This document shows positions 36,533 to 48,900 of a stretch of DNA of 64,000 bases, in pieces. Positions within the stretch are counted from its first letter, which is position 1, and the number at the start of each line of letters is the position of its first letter. Location of the stretch: contig JACATO010000330.1 of the NCBI GenBank assembly GCA_018389105.1, positions 62,001 to 126,000 on the forward strand. The letters run 5' to 3'. A program made the translations under genes and the position numbers. Source of the DNA: Nautilus pompilius. Lineage: Eukaryota > Mollusca > Cephalopoda > Nautilida > Nautilidae. The notes under the pieces were generated by a model that was given only the letters and a program-made list of their open reading frames with translations, did no database searches and had not been told where the DNA came from.

Positions 36533-39500
36533 TAAAAAGTTTCCCAAATTTAACATTTAGCAAAAGCATCTATCACAAACTGCTTCTGTAGCCTGAAAAT
36601 TCTGCCAATGAAATAATTTTTTTAAAAGAGTTTCCAAATTGTCTTTTTTTTTTTTTTTACATTCTTGGCTTCAGCAACATTTCTAATATAAACTTGCTTC
36701 AGTATCCTTTTCTTCCCCTGAACCTCTGTCTCATGTCAAGCTGAAAAAAATAATTAAACACCATTACTGTTCTGTCTTAAAAGGTCCCCCCCCCTTTTTC
36801 AGCACAAAACCAGAGTTATTCAAGTGTTAACTGTTCACTTTCATTACCGTGACCTGGTATTTAAGTCCTTTTTTTAAAACCTAAATAGTTGTTTCTTTCT
36901 CTTAACTCAACTATTACTTATTAAAAAAAAAAAATTTATTAACATCTTTGTCATTTTTAAATCCACTCTCATATAATTCCTGAAACACATAATGTATTCT
37001 CTGACAGGTGTTCTTCCATAATTGGACAACCTGCTGTGAATAGTAATTTACTTACTATAGCTAATCATTTCACTGAAACATTATACTTATATATTAGGAA
37101 AAAAGGATCAAAAACAGTTTCCCTGAATAGTATGTGGTGGAAGGTAGGCTAGTGGGGGGGTGGGTATCTATCCGATATTTGAAGCTATTAAAGAAAATTA
37201 ATTCTGTCAGGTTTGATGTCTGGGAAATCGAATGGGGAAGGTTTATTAAAGTACTTTAAAAAGTTAATGGAGTTTAGAATACAATCAAGAAAAAATTTTG
37301 CATTTTAAATAATAATTCAAAAAGAAAAAAAAAACAGTTTAAGGCATATGACTTTATATGCAAACTAGGTGAGAGAGAGAGAGAGAGAAACCTGATGTCA
37401 CTGCTTTCCTATCCCCAAACTAGGCCATTTAGCCTAATAGAAGCTTTATTCATTGTTGTAATCTCAGCTGTACATATTTACCATGGTAACAGCTACAGTT
37501 TGGTGGGTTCAAGCCACATGCTATCTAGCCAGTGATATGGTTTCTATCTCTCTTCTCTACTGGCATGTTCTGCATGGGTTTCCTTCCCCTATTAATTGGA
37601 AAAGATCTACTGGGTTCTTTTCTCACTGTGTTATTTGGCCTTCTCATACAGAGAAAACCTTAACTGGGATCCATGTGCTTGGTCCTTACTCATTTACACA
37701 AACACATTTTAGTCTGGCTTAGTAGTAACAAGGTAACAAGGTGAGAAGCCAACATTAGCTTATGCAACTTAGCCCCTCAGAAGAGAGAAATGGCCAACCA
37801 TTCATAAATCAATTAATGCTATCACAATAACCAGCTACTGGAAATTCTTTTCACAATCCTTTTTCCCAATATTTAACCATATTCCTGCCCTTGTCAGTTC
37901 TAGAAAAACTGCTAAGCTTCTCTACTTCAGCACATTTCTCTCTTGCCCTTTTACAGATAAAAACTCCAAGAAGAGAGACTTACTGACCTATTACATAGGC
38001 ACAACAGTTCACACTAAAACGGTTTATACCACTTACCAAAGAACGTTTGCATTCAAAAAATGCTAACCGAAATGTTTGGCACTCATCTGGAATGCTTGGA
38101 TGATGACCTAACTGTAGGCACTCTCTTGGAGTGTTTTTATCTTTAAAATAAATAAAAAAGTTAATTAAATCATTTGACACCTACAGAATTTAAAGGCACT
38201 TCCACCTAGTTACTGTTAAAAACCAAGTAGAGTAGACAATCAACTATAAATCATGAAAAATTATTTCTATCTTTTGAATTTTGATTTTAAATATTGCAAA
38301 AAAGTGTTTTCTTTTAGAAAAGTATACATTTAAAGTCAAATATGATATTTTGATCAATATAGAAATTAATACTAAGTCATAATGTGAAATAAATTAAAAT
38401 ACAGTTTAATTGTGCAACATTCATTAATCTGCATATTAATTTAGATGTTTCAGGTTTAGCTGTGTGTGTGTATATATTAGCCATCTGAGTTGGCAGATAA
38501 CCAGTACACACTCACCAAGGTGAAAAGATGCATAGTATGCAATATTTCTGTTTACCCATGATCATGTTATAGGTTGTTGTTCATTGTGTCCAGAGTAATC
38601 AACAAATTGTTAAAGATCTTGATATTTCTCATGGATATGTGGTCAAAATTATTGTGAAATTCAGAGGAAAGCATCAACACTGCAGCAAAGCAACCTGGAG
38701 AGCTTTTAATGACGCACAAGAACATCATAACTTGCTAGTCAGGATTTTTTTGCTGACATCATCTACAACAGAAATGAGCCAAAAAAAAAAAAAAAAAACA
38801 GTCCAACAGAGGATTGTGGCATGTAAGAAACTCCTGTGCAGTAAAAAATGCTTAAAAAATCTGGAAAAATCTTCCAGTACTGGCAGTGTGTACTATTCAA
38901 TGATGAGTCCAGGTTTTAGCATTTCATATCTGGAGGTTACACCTGGTCTTGGAGAAGACATAACAAAGACTTTTAGCTCATAATCAAATCTTGAGGTGGG
39001 TGTGTCACAATACAAGCTGCAGTCTAGCTTGATGGAAAGACAGAGTTAGCATTTATTAAAGAATATTTCAATTCTCCTGGGTGCATTGATATTTTAAAGG
39101 CACATCTCCCAAACAAACAAGACATTAAGATTTAGTGCCTATATTCTCCTGAAAGATGGCACTACACATCACATCTCTTGAGAGACCATAGTCTGGATGA
39201 ATCAAGAAATTAAACTTCTTTCCTGAGTATTACAAAAACCTCATATGAATCCAGTTGAACATATGTAAAAGCATCTGGTTTGTCAGCTGAGAGCAATCTA
39301 TCCAATTCCTGCAACTATGATGGAATTAAAGGAAGCTCTTACATAGATATGGAAGAAGTTGGCCAGATCACGGTACAAAATCTTGTTGATTCAATGACAA
39401 ACAGGGTAGATATAAGGTGGTGGTGGCTCAACCAAGCACTAAAGAAGAAAAATTCTCTATTGCTTGTCTTTATTTGCCATTTTATGCAACAAACTAACAT

Positions 39501-41110
39501 AGTGTAATATTAGATTGTCAAATTATTATGGCGAGGCAGTGCAGGTTCACAGTAAGCCAGACTCAAAGACCATGTGGCATGCATCTGTTGATTTTTTTTC
39601 AATTAATAAACATTCTGAAAAACTCAAAGATCTGTAAGCAAAATTACTATATTTCCTTTACATTAAAGATGTGGTTAACTGGCCTGTAAATAATGTTAGT
39701 TTAAGTTATTCAACTTTACAATGGGTCATGGTAAAGTATATGCTCTAAGAGAAGTGTGGCCTTCTTTGGATTACAATAAACACCTTGGCCCCAAATTCTA
39801 AGTTAAGAAAATAGTTTTACCTTACGAACACAATCACTTTTCAAAAGACAATCTCGTAAGTCTTCTCTTAACCCAAAACAAGCAGGTTTTGTCTTTTTGG
39901 TTTCTTCTTCTTCAGGTTCAAAGTACTTAGGCATGTTTAGCTTCAAGTTTTATCTGTATTGCTGGAAATTAATTATATATCTTATAAAAAATTACACAAA
40001 CTATTGTTGGTTGCAATTGTGTAAGGTAAATTAAATCAGCTACAATCATACATAGGTAAATTTTGGCGCATACTATAGATTCTATGCTTTGAAGAATCCA
40101 AATTTGTCCTTTATCATCAGGAACATTTATTAAAATAAATATATAGATTAACAAATGGCTTTACATCATCAAACTTTTAGAACTTTTCTATCTTTCAAAT
40201 ATCAATCTTTATGGATTCAAATATCTAAAAGTTACATGTATGATTTGAGTCAGTCCGTAAGCTAATCAAAACTGACTGATAATTATATCAATAAATTTAG
40301 TCAATAATGGAATCTACGAGGAGAGAAAAGCTATTTTATTTCTGTTATTGAATTTAAGAGCGAAAAAGTTAGAAAATTCGAAAGTAGGCCTAAAAATTGT
40401 ACTAAAAACAGAGGAATGTGTAACACCATAAAAGTAACCCACAAATAAGTGTCATTTGCTTGCTTGGTGATCTGATCCCCTGACTCAAGTAATACTGTCA
40501 TGGCCTAAGAAACTGCAGTTGTCGGTTTTAATGTTCTCGAAAAGCATCTCAGCACTGCTGGAGCAGCATCGCCATAGGGGTTATATAACTGGGATTTGGT
40601 TACGGTTGGCCAGACCAGTTACCAAGGGTGCGGATCATTCCTCACTTCTGGAGAGCATACGCTATCCCCAGGGGGACGAGACACCGGGACTCGTCCTTAT
40701 GACGGGCCTTAGCGTCGATGGCAAAGGAGAAGCGGGGGAACCAAACCCAGGTGCAGAGTGGAACTGCAACTGGCCGCATGTGATGGAAAACACGGAAACA
40801 TGAACCCGCTGGCGAACTCTTCAGTTTTCGCTTTGACTGAGGATGAAGGCCGCAACCTTCCCGGTTCACAGAACTGATTCAGGGTGGGGGGGGGGGAGGG
40901 ACCACCCACCTATCGATCGATCTCTTATGGTGTAATGGTTGCTGTCCGGCTCTAACCGTGGGTCACAGACTTCCTCTCACACTCAAAACAAAGAACTCTG
41001 GAAAGATCTAAAGCTGATGCCTAAACGTACCTGAAATTCGACAGTAAACGTTACCCCCACCCACCCGGACCTGCGCTAGCAGGGCTGACCGTAGTCGGAC
41101 ATTTTTGTTT
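36527..41110 (-). CDS. COA5: Cytochrome c oxidase assembly factor 5 (COA5), complete
   Basis: COA5 is a small soluble mitochondrial factor needed for complex IV assembly. Three coding exons (39826-39934, 38037-38140, 36699-36740) join without frame breaks into 84 aa, against 74 aa in human. The protein begins MPKYFEPEEEETKK, carries twin CX9C motifs (C19/C29 and C57/C67) with extra Cys at 35 and 44, and ends RFRGRKGY like the human protein. The second motif sits in ECQTFRLAFFECKRSL. A 5' intron is likely: CCAG acceptor at 39962 and CAG|GTACGT donor at 41025-41030. A polyadenylation signal AATAAA on the minus strand lies at 36527-36532. It is divergently transcribed from UNC50, with the candidate first exons about 100 bp apart. 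The span includes introns and candidate UTRs. Confidence 0.93.
36699..36740 (-). CDS. COA5: COA5 last coding exon
   Basis: Only 14 codons including the stop, after the acceptor ATTTTTTTCAG. It encodes LDMRQRFRGRKGY, nearly the same as the human C-terminus. Confidence 0.9.
   Translation of the reverse strand, partial: LDMRQRFRGRKGY
36741..38036 (-). other. COA5 intron before the last exon
   Basis: It contains a (GA)n run at 37372-37388. A block at about 37480-37720 has a weak box B-like GGGTTCAAGCC and may be a SINE remnant. No coding sequence was recognised. Confidence 0.4.
38037..38140 (-). CDS. COA5: COA5 second coding exon
   Basis: This 104-nt exon lies between ATTTTAAAG and GTAAGT. It encodes KNTPRECLQLGHHPSIPDE and the second CX9C, CQTFRLAFFEC. 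It matches KSPRQCL...LKYAFFECKRS of human COA5. Confidence 0.92.
38570..39520 (+). pseudogene. Decayed Tc1-type transposase, in COA5 intron
   Basis: Broken frames on the plus strand keep Tc1 DDE landmarks. FNDESRF around the second catalytic Asp lies near 38896, with WSWRRHNKDF after it. HMNPVEHM near 39241 precedes HLVCQLRAIYPIPATMMELK. Multiple stops and frameshifts make it inactive. Terminal repeats were not found, so the ends are approximate. It is antisense to COA5. Confidence 0.65.
39826..39961 (-). CDS. COA5: COA5 first coding exon
   Basis: ATG at 39934, after the acceptor TTAATTTCCAG. Coding runs 39826-39934 (36 codons plus 1 nt) and includes the first CX9C, CFGLREDLRDC, and the SDCV that follows. 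Two donors overlap: C|GTAAGG at 39825 and AAG|GTAAAA five bases downstream. Only the first keeps the frame into the next exon. Confidence 0.92.
41031..41110 (-). other. COA5: Candidate non-coding first exon of COA5
   Basis: The block ends at a consensus CAG|GTACGT donor (41025-41030) and lies in a CpG-containing patch. It pairs with the CCAG acceptor before the COA5 start exon. The transcription start (right edge) is a guess. Confidence 0.4.
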
Positions 41111-41180
41111 CATTTTTTTTGCGTGGTGCATGCCGGGAAGGAGAATGCGCACTTCCTGCTTTTTCTACTTCCGTTATGGT
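41085..41180. promoter_or_regulatory. Candidate bidirectional promoter of COA5 and UNC50
   Basis: A short GC/CpG-rich gap lies between the candidate first exons. It contains an NRF1-like core (ATGCGCA), a TGCATGCCGGGAA stretch and an ETS-like CTTCCG followed by TTATGG. There is no TATA box, as is common for housekeeping bidirectional promoters. Motif calls are by eye. Confidence 0.4.
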
Positions 41181-42890
41181 TGTCAGAAATGTAAACGTCA
41201 GACGGGACGACAGTTGCTCGAGTTACAGCGGTAGGTGGGGTGGGATAAATCCCCGACCCTCCCCACCCCCCAACCCGGTAGAAGCCCCCGTTCCGGCTGG
41301 CGTGGTCTGCCGGCCCGTGCTCAGTCTCGGTGATGCCGGCTGGAATGTGCAAGTCTGAAAATGCAGGGTTTGTTTTGAGATGTGCTGAGTCGGTTTCCGC
41401 CAGTGGGTTATGTCTTGGGTCGGATCCCGGTCGTGGCCGGTTCCCCGTTATCTGGTTACTGCGCGAAGAGTTAGTTGGGCTCCATGTCTTCACCCGACCT
41501 CAATAATGTGGCGAATGGCTATGGAACCTGGCTGGATTTCCGCCTTATGCACTGCCCACCCCCGACTCTAGAAGGTGGGATGCTAGTGACATGATTAGTA
41601 TTGCTAACTGGTAATAATACAGTTGATGTGACCAGTAGTACTGAGGAAATACTAGCCGGTCACAATGCTATTATGACCAGTACTAACTGGTAATAATACA
41701 GTTGATGTGACCAGTAGTACTGAGGAAATACTAGCCGGTCACAGTGCTATTATGACCAGTACTGACTGGTAATAATACAGTTGATGTGACCAGTAGTACT
41801 GAGGAAATACTAGCCGGTCACAATGCTATTATGACCAGTACTAACTGGTAATAATACTAGTTCTATGGACATTCAAATGAAATAGCATCACCTTACTACT
41901 GATACCCAGCCGAGTTTTTCATTTGAATGTCTTTAGCAACATGACTAGTAATGCAGGGAAATACAAACCATTCATAATACTAGTAATATGACTGAAATTT
42001 ATGTCATAACAGCCATCATTAATATTGCAACTAAAGTTGGTTAGTCAAAGTGTTTTAGTCCTGACAGGAGACATGCTATAAAGAATCAAAATTAGTATTT
42101 ATCCAGTATTTACTTTATTTTTTCCAAGTTACTTGAGTCAATAATAAATGATTCTAAAAATCTTAATTTAATTAAATATACATTCAAGAAAGGTTGTGAT
42201 CTATTTTATATGAATTAGATAAATGTGAAAATGAGACATTTGTTCTATACTATTGTGATCTTGCAAGTTCTTAATTTTATTAGTCACTTGAAAACTTTTG
42301 GTGTAGAAGGAAGCCTGTCACTTATAAATATGACTCAAATATCTTTACTAGTTCATAGGTTAAAAATAAAACAACAAAAGCTTCAGTTTCAGTCAGATTC
42401 CAATTGCAGCAAAGCATTAAGTGTATACATTAGCTGCCAGAATTAATTTTGAAAATCTTAAACTCTTTTCATGCAAGATTTGAGTACCATTTGAATTTAA
42501 AGACTATTTGTCTGTTCTATGTTGATTCAAAAGATAGATTATTATAAAATGTGTTTGTGGTCTTAAAAAAATATTTCATGTTTAATAGATATAACAGGGC
42601 AGTTGCATTTGTTTTATTTTAAAAACATTTCAGTGTAACCATGTATTCTGTCAAGACTTCACCACCAAGTTCTCCTGTGTTGTCAATGTCACAGAGAGAG
42701 ATCTTTCGTCAGTCATCACTAACAGATGGGGTTAAGGCAGAAAGTAGACTCACTGCTGCTGCCAAGCGGCACAAATATTTCCGTAAACTTTTCAAATTTC
42801 GTCAGATGGACTTTGAGTATGCCTTCTGGCAGATGATTTATCTTTTCAGTTCACCACAAAAAGTGTGAGTACAAAAGTAAAACCTTTTGC

Positions 42891-42930
<40 letters not shown>

Positions 42931-45900
42931 TATTATTATTATATTATTAATATTATATTATTATTATTAAGAGAAAATCAGCTCTCCTTTTGTTTTAACT
43001 AAAGAAAGTTAATTACATTTTTATAATTTTCTTTATGTCCATGGATTAAAGTAGGTGAGGGATGTCGTTGTGGTTAAAATGCTGGTTGGGTGGGGAACTG
43101 AGCAGTACAGAGCAAGAGAACAATACTGTTCTTTCAGATAGTTTTTTCTATGTATATGTATAGGTATGAGTTTGTGTTTTGGGTAATATGATGTGTTAGC
43201 AGTAGTTAGGCTGGGTGCAGAGATAACAGTAAACGATGTGGTCAGCACTGCAACTAAACAGAAGCAACTTACAGGGATTGAGAAGGCGGCATCTGGAAAT
43301 TACAGATGGCATTTGCCCACCCAGATTATTATTTTCCAGGTCGTGCTTCTGCCAGCTGTCCAACACCAGCTGCTTGCACAGAAGTACAGGGTTCTTCTCC
43401 ATTTTCCACCAAACTCCAAATTTCCATTTTAACCACTGTTTATATCATTTCCTATCTAAAGGTTAGTTACATCTTTTTTTTTATCTAACTAGTTATATAT
43501 ACTAGAGGTTCACTTTTAACAGTTACAGTACATAACAGTGTATAGTCCCGTGGTTCTCAACCTGGGGTCTGCGGTCCCCTAGGGGACCGTGAAGCGATTT
43601 CAGGGGGACTGCGAAGTGGTCGCTGACTTGTGCGCCTTTCGTTTTTGGTGGACATATTCGAGGCAGTTAACTGCGTTAATTTGGCATTACAAGGGAAGGA
43701 GGTCACCGTGCTCCACTGCCATGAAAAAATGAATGCTTTTAGGACGAAGCTGGAATTGTGGCATTTAAAATTATCGAGGAAGAATTTTGCACCATTTCCG
43801 GAGCTCAACGCTTTCCTCGATGAAAATAATCTCTCAGTTGATTCTGGTATTCTCGAGTTGAAGAAGAATCATGTTGATATTCTCTGCACAGAGCTTGCGG
43901 GCTATTTTCAAAAACTTCATGGTTTTCAGAAGTATTATAATTTTCTCTTGAATCCATTCTCCATCTCCGTCAATGAGCTGCCTTCCAAAGACCATCTCAT
44001 TGAAGAGCAGTTCATTGACTTGGTGAATGATGGAGCTGCCAAAAATGCTTTTTGCCAGATGCGTTGCAGCGACTTCTGGATTGAAATGGTACAATCATAT
44101 CTGGATGTTGCAAAGATGCCTCTCAAATTGCTGATTCCGTTCACAACAACCTATGAGTGTGAGTCAGCGTTCTCAACTCTTGTTTCAATCAAAACCAGAT
44201 CGAGAAACAAACTCGATGTAACGCATGACATGAGAGTGGTGGCTCTTTCAAAAACGCAGCCCAACATTGATGAAATATTGAAGGCCAAACAGGTGCAGAT
44301 CTCTCATTGAACTTTTTCTTCATTTGATTTTCGAGAATTGTCATATTTTGAATAAATTTTAATTCAACAGTTTTTTTTTAAGACTTTTAAATTGACTAAC
44401 GGTTTAGAATAAGTGCTTTTAGTACACTTTTGAATATTTTCAAAAATTGAGTGGATTTATATATATATATATAGAAAAGTTTCTGAAATTTTGGGAAATA
44501 CTTGTTTGACGACATAGAAGCAAAAACCTTAACATGCTAACATAATAATAATAATAATAATAATAATAAAATAATAATAATAATATAACACATAATATAG
44601 TAGGTCAAGCTGATTTTATGGGGGACTGCAAAGGGTAAAAAAAAATCTAGGGGGACCGTGAAGCAACATTTTTAGAAAAAGGTTGGGAACCACTGGTATA
44701 GTGATTTTGTGCTTTATTGTACATTCTCTGTCTCTCTCTGTCTCTGTCTCTCACTCATGAATTACTTACTCTTTCTCCTGTTAGTTAAGAGCCCAGAAAC
44801 TATGCTAAGACTTATTCCCGTGAGACTGAAAAAGTTGTCATTGCAAACCTGTTGTGAAAATTGATTGGATGTGGCTGTGCAATATGCAAGATAGGAGTAG
44901 GTCAGACGTATACAGTTATAGGAGTGAAGTTAAATGTAGGGAGGGTAAAGGGCTGTAATGACCACATCATGCTAAGAAATTGAACTACATTTATTTTACA
45001 AGGATTTCCATACTCATTATTTTTAAAGACTACAGTATTGTTCACTAAGCTTTCTTATTCCTGTTTCCTTTTTCCTCCATGTGGATTAATTTGTGCTATA
45101 ACAATTTAAACTAATCTATTTCTGACTGGTAAAGAAGGGGTAATCTTAAATCTTTAAAAAAGTTTTTAAAAATGGTCAAAGTGGAAGAGAGAAATTTTAA
45201 AAAAATTTAAATATTTTATTTTTTTTTCGTTTCTCATATGTATAATCAGTGTTTAGTAGATTTACTAATTATTTAATGTTGTTTTACAGGTATAGAAATT
45301 TTCAGTACAGAAAACGTAAGTTTCCTTCTTTATTTACTCCTTTCAAGGCATAACTTGGAGTTTGTTTTTTTTTTTTTTTCCTTTTGTTATTACAGTTATG
45401 CTTAATGTCAGAAGATGTTACACCTATGGACAAACTATCTAACGCATTTAATGTAGAATCTATCCAACCCTTTCCAATTTTCACCCTTTTGGCCTCTCTG
45501 AAAAGTTGTAAAACATCAACATTCCACTCGCTAAAAGTATGGAAGTAAACAGAATTGATGAAAATACTGTAAATTCTGCATGTTATATTGAAATAACACA
45601 TTTAATAAATTCATACTCAAGCACTAATTTCATCAAAATTATCTCTTTTTTTGGGTCTATATAAATGTCTTGCAAAGTCTAGGGATTCCAAAAATTGATT
45701 TTTCAAATTTGGTTGGTGTTACTGAATTTTAAGCTGTATTGTGAAGTTTTGCCATAAATGTGTTGCATTGTGCATCATCTTTTGTGTCTCATTTTGTCAA
45801 TTTTATCTCTCTGAAGTTCAAGAGGTGAGAAATCTGGTGATTGCACCAGACAAACCACGTTTAGGAAAAAAACATGGCTGCTTTTTGTGTTTCACACATT

Positions 45901-48900
45901 GTTTGGATAACATAGATCATGGATGCACAACTTCTTTTTTTATGGGCTGCATCGGTAGATACAAAAATAAGTGTGGGCAACAACATTTTTATGTGCAGAA
46001 ATTTTTAAAATTTCAATTCTTTATTGTCATCATTTTTTAATATGCTTAGCTACTCTAAATAGTAGTCTTTCAGCCATAGAGGATTGGTCATACTGTTAGT
46101 TTTTATTATATATTTTTCATTTATCAGCAGGCATATAAACTTATACAGTTACTTTCAAAAATTAACCCAGCAATGATAGATATGTGAGAAGACGGATATT
46201 TAGGTAGCATAGACTGCAAAATGACTAATACTGAAGTAAACAAGATATGTGAAGGTATCAGCTTTCACCAGTACTGAGATAACCCACCAGAGTACAATTA
46301 CATATAATAGGTATCTAGATATAGAAAAAAGGAAGCTAAGAAAGAATTAAAAAGAGAAAAGAAGTTTGAACTAATATTGGTCAGCCTAATCATGATGTTA
46401 ACAATTTTTGATATTCAAGATTAAATAATATAAGATAAACATACATTCACACTTCTCTATCTAAATCTTCCTATTATTTTGGACTGACACTCTTGATCAA
46501 AAGATTATGTTAAGCAGTTTTTGGAATTGCAAGCATAGCTTTTTAAATATAATCCTGGGTATAAGGGTCTTTGCCTAAAATATTAGAATTTAAAATATAA
46601 ATAAATGTAAACTTATGTTTATCTCACTATGATGCCCAGTACCACTTCTGGTGTAAAGCACTGCATATTAAATAGGTATATCAAAATGAAAATGAGACCA
46701 AGTGAAAAATATATTGCTAAATTCTGAAATATTGAATGATTAGACATGTTTGTTAATATCGATAATAGTTAATGTGACTTCTGACATTGCATTTCTTAAA
46801 CAAGTTTCTACATATTGAGATCCATTCTTGTAGTCACCAATCCCAAAATGGAGCATGACTATCATCATTCAGTTGATTTTGAGGCTTTGCTTTTTGAAGC
46901 TTGTGAGAGTAAATGTTTGTTCGCAATTCTAAGTGAAGCTGAATAAGCATCCATAGATAGCAGCCTTCTTCTTTGAGTAAGATTGCTGATCTTGAGGAAA
47001 ACACTTGTAGAAATTGAGTAGAACCCTTTCCATAAACTTGAGAATTACATCACAGTTTTGCAAATCAATCAGTTCCAACTGTCCTTCTGGTTCAACCTCA
47101 TCAGGAGAGAAGAAGAAAGGGTTCCTGAAGAGTTGTAGATTTTTATTGAACTCTCTGAATCGATTTTTAAATACTTTCCAGAGAGTGCCAGTTTTTTTTT
47201 TCCCACCTTTATGGCTCACTGAACTTCTCAAGCATCTTCTGATATGTTGGGAAATTATCTAATTCTCTCTGAAGGAACTGAAAATGAAACAATTCCCGGT
47301 TTCTTTGAAAAGCTGTGACTTGATTTTCAAGTTGTGAAACAAGCTGAACGTGTTTGGATGAGTGGTAATGTCTACGAGTAATGACAGATTGCAGAACCAT
47401 TCCATGTCTTCAGAGTTCAGAACTCCTTCCCTTTTTTCATTAGGGAATATAATAATTTCATCCAATAAATTAATATATTACCACATTGTATTTTCCTGAC
47501 TCAGTCACCTGACTCTGACTTTAATTAAAAAACAAGATCTCCATATTCTTCTTCAGTCTCCTTGAGAAACAACTTAAATTGGTAGTGGTTTAGTCGCAAT
47601 TTTATGAAGTTTATGGAACGACCACTTTCATAGCATTTCCAAAGTCCAACCCTGCAGTGAAACTGAACAAGCTCATTTTTGTCATTGACCCAGATGTTTG
47701 ATCAACAATTGGACCATTCTATGGTGTGATTGCAAGAATGCCATAGATTGTTGTCTGCTATTTTGTCATGTCTAGCTCAATGATATTGCCACTGTTCTAA
47801 GAGACCACTAAGTCAGTCAGACCCTTTAGTTTGACCATCTAAATATTAAATTGTTGGAACTCATGTAAGCAAGTTCTTCATGAATAGTAAAATTTTTCAT
47901 TAACCAAGGACAAACACTAATAAGTTAGCTGTTTATTAGACATCAGTTGATTCATCCATTGTTAGGGGGGAAAAGAGACACATTTCTTCCTCTTGTTTAA
48001 CTTGGCATAATGCATCATTTGACAAATTGATAACTTGGTGTTGCGCTGTCATACAGTTTATGCTAACACTTTCAAACTTTTCCACCACAAATAGGTATGA
48101 GGTTTTGGCCACCTACAACCTCATTGATGGTTGTCAAGTTCCTGCTATCAAATGTGCAGTTTTGTAGTTTACCTGGGTTTTCAACTTCTTGATACCTTTT
48201 AGCAAACATAGTTCCTCAACAGCAAGGCTGTGAATAAGAGATTTGATTTTTTCCTCTCTTAGTTTACTTTTCAACTGATCAAAGGATTGTAGCATAGAGT
48301 CTTTGTAAATTAGATTCCTTTGGTATTGCAACACAACTGCTGCAAACCAGATAAATTAATCTTTGAAATATCTTCAATAAAAAAATACTTATCTGTCCAA
48401 CATTCCTGGAACTTTTGATTTTCACTTTTAATTCTTTTTTCTTCCACTGACATAGGTGACAATATCAGAGATTTAAAAAATTGAAATCTGTACAAATTTG
48501 GTATGCATGCTGATAGTTTATTTACAGCTGCAAGGGAGGTAAGAGTGCAAGTGGGAGATAACTGCCTCCTCGACCTTTTTAGAGCTGAAGTTTTTTCCCT
48601 TCCAATATTCCATTGAAAAGTGTAAGTTTTTATTAGTTTAACAGCAATAGGTTTTAGAGGTCCCAAAATAAGTATGAGTTAAAACGTTTTATGTTGAAAA
48701 GATAAGGTTCCCTATACAATTTTTGAAAATTTTGTTTGATCTAATATTAATAGATTTTGATTTTGCTCCCTCAACTTAAATATTGTTTCCATGCTCCTGT
48801 TTATTTAGTAGCAATATAACAATTATATAGAGATTGGCTATAATGTTATAGGAGGATTGAAAAGGATAATTTATTGGGAAACCCAACCCAATAAAAAAAA

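Larger units (their letters stand above)
43548..44695 (+). mobile_element. Short hAT transposon (1,148 bp) with terminal repeats, internally deleted
   Basis: The ends are CCGTGGTTCTCAACC and, inverted, CAGTGGTTCCCAACC. The flanks form an 8-bp target duplication, GTATAGT(C/G), with one mismatch (43540-43547 and 44696-44703). An ORF ending at 44310 keeps only the C-terminal half of a transposase of the FAM200/ZBED5/SCAND3 kind. Its hAT dimerisation signature is ECESAFSTL near residues 176-184 of the frame from 43630. The BED finger and first catalytic residues are missing. A sub-terminal motif (GGGGACCGTGAAGC) is present near both ends. It sits in a UNC50 intron, sense orientation. Confidence 0.8.

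Noticed and set aside
40921..40985. tRNA-like stretch (TATGGTGTAATGGTTGCTG...)
   Set aside because: It resembles a tRNA head, but box B is too poor and no cloverleaf closes; at most a SINE fragment.
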